Made by a program: the position numbers and the translations under genes
Notes under the pieces: generated by a model
Told to the model about the DNA's origin: nothing
The model's input: the letters and a program-made list of their open reading frames with translations, nothing else
The model's database searches: none
Assembly (NCBI GenBank): GCA_018336015.1
Contig: JAGXQZ010000051.1
Coordinates: forward strand, 62,001 to 126,000
Direction of reading: 5' to 3'
From: Algoriphagus sp.
Lineage (GTDB): Bacteria > Bacteroidota > Bacteroidia > Cytophagales > Cyclobacteriaceae
Length of the DNA stretch: 64,000 bases
Shown here: positions 59,134-64,000 of the stretch, one piece after another
Layout of the letters: every line of letters starts with the position of its first letter
Position numbering within the stretch: the stretch's first letter is position 1

Positions 59134-60183
59134 ATGCTGCGAATCTCTTTTATCGCAAAAGCCCTGACTTTTGCATTGCTAATTGGTTTATCCTTCCGAA
59201 CATCCGCTTTTCAGAAGGACATCCTTTTTTCATCAGAGATACCTTTAGATCTGGAGATAGTAACCAATTTCAAACTGATCAAAGGATCAAAATCGGATAC
59301 GGTTTTTTTTCCAACCTTTATCAAATTCACAAACCAAGAAGGAAAGCCCGACTCTGTCCCTGTCAATCTGAGAGGAAGAGGTAAGTCCAGAAGAGCGCAA
59401 TGCTATTTCACACCACTCTGGCTAAAAATTCCCAAAGGAGCTACTAAAAACACCCCTTTCGAAGGAAACAGAAGTCTAAAACTGGTACTCCCTTGCCAAG
59501 AGGGTGAATCCTTCAATCATCTTATTGTCAAAGAGTACATGGCCTACAAACTCTATGAACAGGTAAGTCCTTACTTTTTTCAAACCAGATTGATCAATTT
59601 GACCCTGACGGACAGGCAAAACAAAAAAGGAAAAACCTATGCCTTAACAGCCTTTGTCCTCGAGGATGTGGATAATGTAGCTGAATACCATGAAGCAAAA
59701 ACCAAAGATTCGGGTTTGATTTTGCCCCAACTTATCAACGACACGCTGGCTCTGAAGCAGGACTTTTTTGCCTTCATGATCGGAAATACCGACTGGTCCA
59801 ATACGACACAGCACAATGTGAAAATGCTGATCAAAGGGGATGAGAAATATATCCCGGTGGCGTACGATTTTGACTATTCTGGCTTTGTCAATGCACCCTA
59901 CGCAATTCCATATGACTATTTGCCTATCAAAAAGGTGACCGAACGCTTTTACCGAGGCATTTGCAGAAATGAAACGCTTACCCAACTGGTCAAATCTGAC
60001 TTTTTGCAAAGGGAGTCACAGATTCTAGCCACACTGGAAAAATACATATCCTTGCTCCCAAGCGCCGAATTTGAATCGTCACGAAACTACCTGATGGATT
60101 TTTTCTCCATCCTCAAAAGTGAAACTTCCTTCCAAGCCCAGATTGCAAACGCCTGTCAAAAGTACGGGCTAATAGAAAATTGA
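59134..60183 (+). CDS. Exported CotH-kinase-like protein of unknown role
   Basis: A 349-residue protein; the ATG at 59,134 gives a signal peptide ending TSAFQK, although an in-frame ATG at 59,110 is also possible. The C-terminal half contains FMIGNTDWSNTTQHNVKML and PVAYDFDYSGFVNAP, the Asn-Asp-Trp-His-Asn and Asp-x-Asp pattern of CotH-type atypical kinases. SLKLVLPCQEGESFNHLIVK fits their nucleotide lobe. CotH family members act on proteins or the cell surface. It lies between the epimerase terminator and the FAD enzyme, unlike the rest of the pathway, so its role is unknown. Confidence 0.65.
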   Translation: MLRISFIAKALTFALLIGLSFRTSAFQKDILFSSEIPLDLEIVTNFKLIKGSKSDTVFFPTFIKFTNQEGKPDSVPVNLRGRGKSRRAQCYFTPLWLKIPKGATKNTPFEGNRSLKLVLPCQEGESFNHLIVKEYMAYKLYEQVSPYFFQTRLINLTLTDRQNKKGKTYALTAFVLEDVDNVAEYHEAKTKDSGLILPQLINDTLALKQDFFAFMIGNTDWSNTTQHNVKMLIKGDEKYIPVAYDFDYSGFVNAPYAIPYDYLPIKKVTERFYRGICRNETLTQLVKSDFLQRESQILATLEKYISLLPSAEFESSRNYLMDFFSILKSETSFQAQIANACQKYGLIEN

Positions 60184-60375
60184 CGCTTTGAATGATAAAA
60201 TCAAAAAATTCAGTCAATCCAACATCATTTCTTGTCAATTCAGGCCAACACAATGCGAGATTTCCCTTATACCTTCGTCTTAGATTGACTTGTAGCAGAC
60301 GAGTCGAAAACAGCTTTCTTTCCTAAATTCAAGACGAATACGTAGCAATCCCTGATTGACCTTGAGATTTACAAT

Positions 60376-61623
60376 ATGAAACCAACCCTTATCATCGGCG
60401 GCGGAATCGTCGGTTTGTTTACCGCCTATTTTCTCACTAAAGAAGGCATAGCAGTCGAGGTCATCGATCAGACCGACATGCAGGACAACTGCTCCACCGG
60501 CAACGCAGGTATGATTACACCAAGCCACATCATTCCCTTGGCCGCACCGGGAATGATCAGCAAGGGAATTGCTTGGATGTTTTCTTCTAAAAGCCCGTTT
60601 TATATTCATCCTCGCTTGGATTACAAGCTGGCGAAGTGGTGCTTGCTTTTCTTCAAAGCAACATCAGAATCTCAAGTAAACCAAAGCATTCCCTACCTCA
60701 ATCACCTGACCCTGTTTAGCAAGGCCTTGTACCAGGAGTTTCAGGCGGAGCATCCCGAGTCGACTGTTCAACTTTCCGAGAGAGGCCTTATGATGGTCTA
60801 TCAAACCGAAGCGGTAGAAAAAGAAGAAATCGAACTAGCCCACTTGGCCAAAAAATACAAGTTGGAAGCTGAAGTGCTCAACGCTGCTGATGTACAAAAG
60901 CTCGAACCCAATCTGGAAGTGAAAGCACGAGGGGCCGTGTATTTCCCAGGAGATGCCCACCTCGATCCGGGAGTGCTTTACAGCTATGTGAAAAAATATT
61001 TGGTTGCAAAAGGCGTAAAATTTCATCCCAATACTCAGGTTCTGGGATTTGAGAATACTGGGCATAAAGTACAAGCTGTTTTGACAAATAAAGGAAAAAT
61101 AGAAGCGGGTAAAATCGTCCTCTGTGGCGGTGCTTGGACAGCCGAACTGGCGAAAAAGCTCAATTTCTCCCTTCCATTAATGGGAGGAAAAGGCTACAGC
61201 TTCATCCAAAACAATACCCCATCGATACAGATTCCTACGATCCTGACCGAGCGAAAAGTAGCAGTCAGCCCCTATGGAGACTTTGTCCGTTTCGGGGGGA
61301 CATTGGAAATCGCAGGCACCAATCAAAAGGTGAACATCAATCGAGTAAAAGGAATTTTTGAATCCATTAATCAGTATTACCCAACATTCCAAGCTAAATT
61401 TCCTGAAGAAGAGCAGATTTGGAAAGGGCTGAGGCCTTGTTCCCCGGACGGCTTGCCCTACATTGGGATGGCTCCGGGCTATGAAAATGTACTGGTAGGA
61501 GCAGGTCATGCCATGCTTGGACTGACCATGGCGCCTGCTACTGGCAGACTTCTTACCGAGTTGCATCAGCAAAAGGAAACTTCCTTGGAAATGAAGGGAT
61601 TTGAAGTAGGGCGATACAATTGA
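60376..61623 (+). CDS. FAD-dependent D-amino acid (D-hydroxyproline) dehydrogenase
   Basis: A 415-residue DadA-like flavoprotein. The dinucleotide motif is LIIGGGIVGLFTAYFLTKEG at residues 4-23. Near the end GLRPCSPDGLPYIGM and GAGHAMLGLTMAPATGRLL are the FAD-binding signature of glycine/D-amino acid oxidases. In context it would oxidise cis-4-hydroxy-D-proline to the pyrroline intermediate used by the DapA-like enzyme. Electrons probably go to the membrane quinone pool; no transmembrane helix is seen. Confidence 0.9.
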   Translation: MKPTLIIGGGIVGLFTAYFLTKEGIAVEVIDQTDMQDNCSTGNAGMITPSHIIPLAAPGMISKGIAWMFSSKSPFYIHPRLDYKLAKWCLLFFKATSESQVNQSIPYLNHLTLFSKALYQEFQAEHPESTVQLSERGLMMVYQTEAVEKEEIELAHLAKKYKLEAEVLNAADVQKLEPNLEVKARGAVYFPGDAHLDPGVLYSYVKKYLVAKGVKFHPNTQVLGFENTGHKVQAVLTNKGKIEAGKIVLCGGAWTAELAKKLNFSLPLMGGKGYSFIQNNTPSIQIPTILTERKVAVSPYGDFVRFGGTLEIAGTNQKVNINRVKGIFESINQYYPTFQAKFPEEEQIWKGLRPCSPDGLPYIGMAPGYENVLVGAGHAMLGLTMAPATGRLLTELHQQKETSLEMKGFEVGRYN

Positions 61624-61681
61624 TTTGGTTAAAGTTTCTTCATTCTAAAATCAATCCACAGAGAACACCTAATTTTAAACC

Positions 61682-62254
61682 ATGAAGAAACTCGTACTAC
61701 TTGGAGTGCTATCTCTTGGTTTGTTTTCCTGTGATAAAACTTGGTTGCCCAAACCTCCGGGCTACAACCGCATAGACCTACCCAAGCATGACTATCAGAA
61801 ATTGGAATCCGGCTACCCTTATCAGCTGGATTTCTCCAAGTATAGCAAAGTAGAAGCAGACTCATTCAATCTTCAAGAAGAAGCTTGGATCAACCTGAAT
61901 TACCGGGATTTCGGTGCCAAAGTCCACCTGACCTATAAAAAGATTGACGATAAGACGAGTTTCAAAAAACTCTCCAGCGATGCATTCAAGCTTACAGCCA
62001 AGCACCAAATCAAGGCTTACGGCATTGAGGAGGCTGTTTTGGTCACGCCAAATGGATACTCTGCGGTGGTGGCAGAATTGAGCGGAGAGGTTCCAACCCA
62101 GTTTCAGTTTTTCGTCACTGATTCGACCACTCACTTTTTAAGAGGTGCAGTGTATTTCAATACTGCCATGAAAAATGACTCGTTGGCACCTGTCATTGAA
62201 TACTTGAAAATCGACATGACCCACTTGATGAATACGCTGAAATTTGTGAATTGA
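61682..62254 (+). CDS. gldD: Gliding motility lipoprotein GldD
   Basis: A 190-residue lipoprotein with the lipobox LGLFSCDK (Cys near 17) and the family-specific segment LPKPPGYNRIDLPKHDYQKL immediately after. GldD is a core protein for gliding and type IX secretion in Bacteroidota; its exact function is not known. The remainder is a globular domain of normal size. It is separated from the FAD enzyme by 58 nt and converges with the symporter gene at a strong shared terminator. Its presence inside the hydroxyproline locus appears coincidental. Confidence 0.93.
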   Translation: MKKLVLLGVLSLGLFSCDKTWLPKPPGYNRIDLPKHDYQKLESGYPYQLDFSKYSKVEADSFNLQEEAWINLNYRDFGAKVHLTYKKIDDKTSFKKLSSDAFKLTAKHQIKAYGIEEAVLVTPNGYSAVVAELSGEVPTQFQFFVTDSTTHFLRGAVYFNTAMKNDSLAPVIEYLKIDMTHLMNTLKFVN

Positions 62255-62273
62255 TCCGAAGCCAAAACACATA

Positions 62274-62310
62274 AAAAAGCCTGCTTGAATTCACGTCAAG
62301 CAGGCTTTTT
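62274..62310. terminator. Bidirectional terminator between gldD and the symporter
   Basis: A perfect 15-bp stem AAAAAGCCTGCTTGA with its complement, loop ATTCACG, and terminal A/T runs on both sides. It serves gldD from the left and the symporter gene from the right. Confidence 0.92.
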
Positions 62311-62328
62311 AGCTTTGTGCAAACTAAA

Positions 62329-64000
62329 TCAATGGAGCTTTTTCCAGGATTTGATAATTATTAATCCTCCTAACACCGCAATTACAGCTGCGATTAGACC
62401 TTCCATTGTTTTTCCATAAATAAAGAATCCAGTCGAAAATAAGGCAGCATACACCATAAAAGTCCCGGTGATCATCAGCCCAATTTCTTTTCCAAGGGTA
62501 CCTTTTTCTTCTTTTTCGGCCGGATATCGATCCAATAGTTTTTTCCACCCCATAGATGCGGGTGTCACTTTTCTATAAAATGAAAGCAAGACCTCGTCCT
62601 TTTCCGGCTGAGTCATAAACGTGACGATTAGCCAGCCAATGGTGGTGATCGACACAGAATAAATCAACTTCATATAGGACTCCTCCACGGGGATATCAAT
62701 CAACCCCAGTTTAGGATTGATGACTTCGAAGAAAATGGCCACCACAAAGGAAATCGCCATAGCAGAGATTTCAGTATAGGCATTAATTCGCCACCAAAAC
62801 CAGCGTAGAATAAAGATCAAACCTGTACCCGCCCCGATCTGAAGCAGAATCTGAAAGGCATCCAAGGCTGAAGACATCGCCAAAGCCAAGAAAGCAGAAA
62901 GTACCATCAAAAGCACGGTTGAAATCCGACCGACAGCTACCAGTTCTTTGTCAGAAGCCTCTGGCTTGATAAATCTCAGGTAAAAATCATTGACCACATA
63001 GCTCGAGCCCCAGTTGAGGTGCGTGGAAAGGGTGGACATCACCGCGGCTATGAGTGAGGCTAAAACTATCCCTACCAGTCCAGTTGGCAGGAAGGAAAGC
63101 ATTGCAGGATAGGCCAAATCATCGCCCAACTTATCCACTGGAATATTTGGAAATGCGGCTTGCAGGTCAGAGATATTTGGGAAAATTACCAGAGAAGACA
63201 AGGCCACAATGATCCAAGGCCAAGGTCTCAAGGCGTAATGAGCAATGTTGAAAAACAAGGTGGCGCCAATGGCATTTTTTTCATCCTTGGCTGATAGCAT
63301 TCGCTGAGCAATGTATCCACCTCCACCAGGCTCAGCTCCCGGATACCAAGTAGCCCACCATTGGATGGCTATCGGAAGGATGAAAATGGGAATGTAGACA
63401 TTGGGATCCGTAAAATCCGGGATGAAATCCAACTTGGAAGCGACCACTTCATGAGCCAAAAGATTGCTCAATGAGCCAATTTCCGGAAGATCAAGCACAT
63501 AATACGCTGCTCCGAAGGAACCAGCCATGGCAATGAAAAATTGGAAAAAGTCTGTCAACAGGACTCCTTTTAGACCTCCCAGTGAGCTATAGACCACAGT
63601 CACGATTGAAGCAATTAGGAGAGTCTGGACAGGAGAAAGTCCAAGCATTACCCCGCCGATTTTGATGGCAGCCAAGGATACCGTAGCCATGATGACCACG
63701 TTGAAAAAGACTCCCAAATAAATTGCCCGGAAGGCTCTCAAAAAGGCCGCACCTTTGCCTGAATACCTCAATTCATAAAACTCAAGGTCGGTAGTCACTT
63801 CAGATCTTCTCCACAGCTTGGCATACACAAATACGGTCAGCATACCTGTAAGCAAAAACGCCCACCAAGCCCAGTTGCCTGCTACACCGTTTTTTCTGAC
63901 TATATCAGTGACAAGGTTAGGAGTATCCGCCGAAAAGGTAGTTGCCACCATGGAAACCCCAAGGAGCCACCAAGGCATATTTCTACCGGACAGGAAAAAC
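62329..64000 (-). CDS. Sodium:solute symporter (SSS family), N-terminus beyond the window
   Basis: A polytopic transporter. About 556 residues are visible, beginning FFLSGRNMPWWLL at the window edge, so the ATG at 63,978 is internal. Helices and motifs of the SSS (PutP-like) family include RNMPWWLLGVSMVATTFSAD, WWATWYPGAEPGGGGYIAQR and LASLIAAVMSTLSTHLNWGS. In context the best candidate substrate is hydroxyproline or proline, but SSS members also move sugars and vitamins. The gene is convergent with gldD at a bidirectional terminator. Confidence 0.88.
   Translation of the reverse strand, partial: FFLSGRNMPWWLLGVSMVATTFSADTPNLVTDIVRKNGVAGNWAWWAFLLTGMLTVFVYAKLWRRSEVTTDLEFYELRYSGKGAAFLRAFRAIYLGVFFNVVIMATVSLAAIKIGGVMLGLSPVQTLLIASIVTVVYSSLGGLKGVLLTDFFQFFIAMAGSFGAAYYVLDLPEIGSLSNLLAHEVVASKLDFIPDFTDPNVYIPIFILPIAIQWWATWYPGAEPGGGGYIAQRMLSAKDEKNAIGATLFFNIAHYALRPWPWIIVALSSLVIFPNISDLQAAFPNIPVDKLGDDLAYPAMLSFLPTGLVGIVLASLIAAVMSTLSTHLNWGSSYVVNDFYLRFIKPEASDKELVAVGRISTVLLMVLSAFLALAMSSALDAFQILLQIGAGTGLIFILRWFWWRINAYTEISAMAISFVVAIFFEVINPKLGLIDIPVEESYMKLIYSVSITTIGWLIVTFMTQPEKDEVLLSFYRKVTPASMGWKKLLDRYPAEKEEKGTLGKEIGLMITGTFMVYAALFSTGFFIYGKTMEGLIAAVIAVLGGLIIIKSWKKLH

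Overview
The window looks like a chromosome segment of a gliding Bacteroidota of the Cytophagales type (Algoriphagus-like). This rests on gldD, the Bacteroides-style TraE/TraF/TraG/MobB transfer genes, A-rich ribosome binding sites, TAnnTTTG promoters, LytTR two-component genes and a fused ABC permease/M1 peptidase. Everything here is read by eye; no database search was run.

Positions 1 to about 19,740 are one end of an integrative conjugative element (ICE). The recombination module (divergent tyrosine integrase, an unknown partner gene and a frameshifted excisionase-like HTH gene) lies next to an initiator tRNA-fMet, the probable attachment site. Inward come a RepA-like ATPase and a Toprim primase-like gene, then an AT-rich cargo stretch. 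The cargo holds a membrane-anchored predicted PD-(D/E)XK nuclease, a FISUMP-domain secreted protein and a decayed ribbon-helix-helix copy. Next are a ParA/ribbon-helix-helix pair, an XRE regulator and a GNAT/membrane-LuxR operon. A strong inverted repeat (candidate oriT) precedes a tightly packed minus-strand operon: mobA-mobB-traA-traB-unknown-traE-traE-traF-traG-traI-like-traI-like-(traJ-like, cut by the window edge).

From 19.8 kb the sequence is ordinary chromosome: era, der, an Ala-rich lipoprotein, a SprT-like gene, scpB, a DksA-like gene, a lamin-tail surface protein, asd, an RNA/DNA methyltransferase with a palindromic insert, carB (without the usual C-terminal allosteric domain) and an M23 peptidase. 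A LytS/LytTR two-component pair sits next to a four-gene MacAB-TolC-like efflux operon (35.2-39.6 kb). Then follow xerD, an ECF sigma unit, a toxin-antitoxin pair bracketed by two copies of the same terminator, a DUF885 peptidase, a VOC lipoprotein, and an ABC ATPase with the giant ABC permease/M1 aminopeptidase fusion.

From 54.4 to 64 kb there is a nearly complete trans-4-hydroxy-L-proline catabolic locus: AraC regulator, DapA-family deaminase, ketoglutarate semialdehyde dehydrogenase, hydroxyproline 2-epimerase, FAD D-amino-acid dehydrogenase and an SSS-family symporter. A secreted CotH-kinase-like protein and gldD are embedded in it. Together these would import hydroxyproline and convert it to 2-oxoglutarate.
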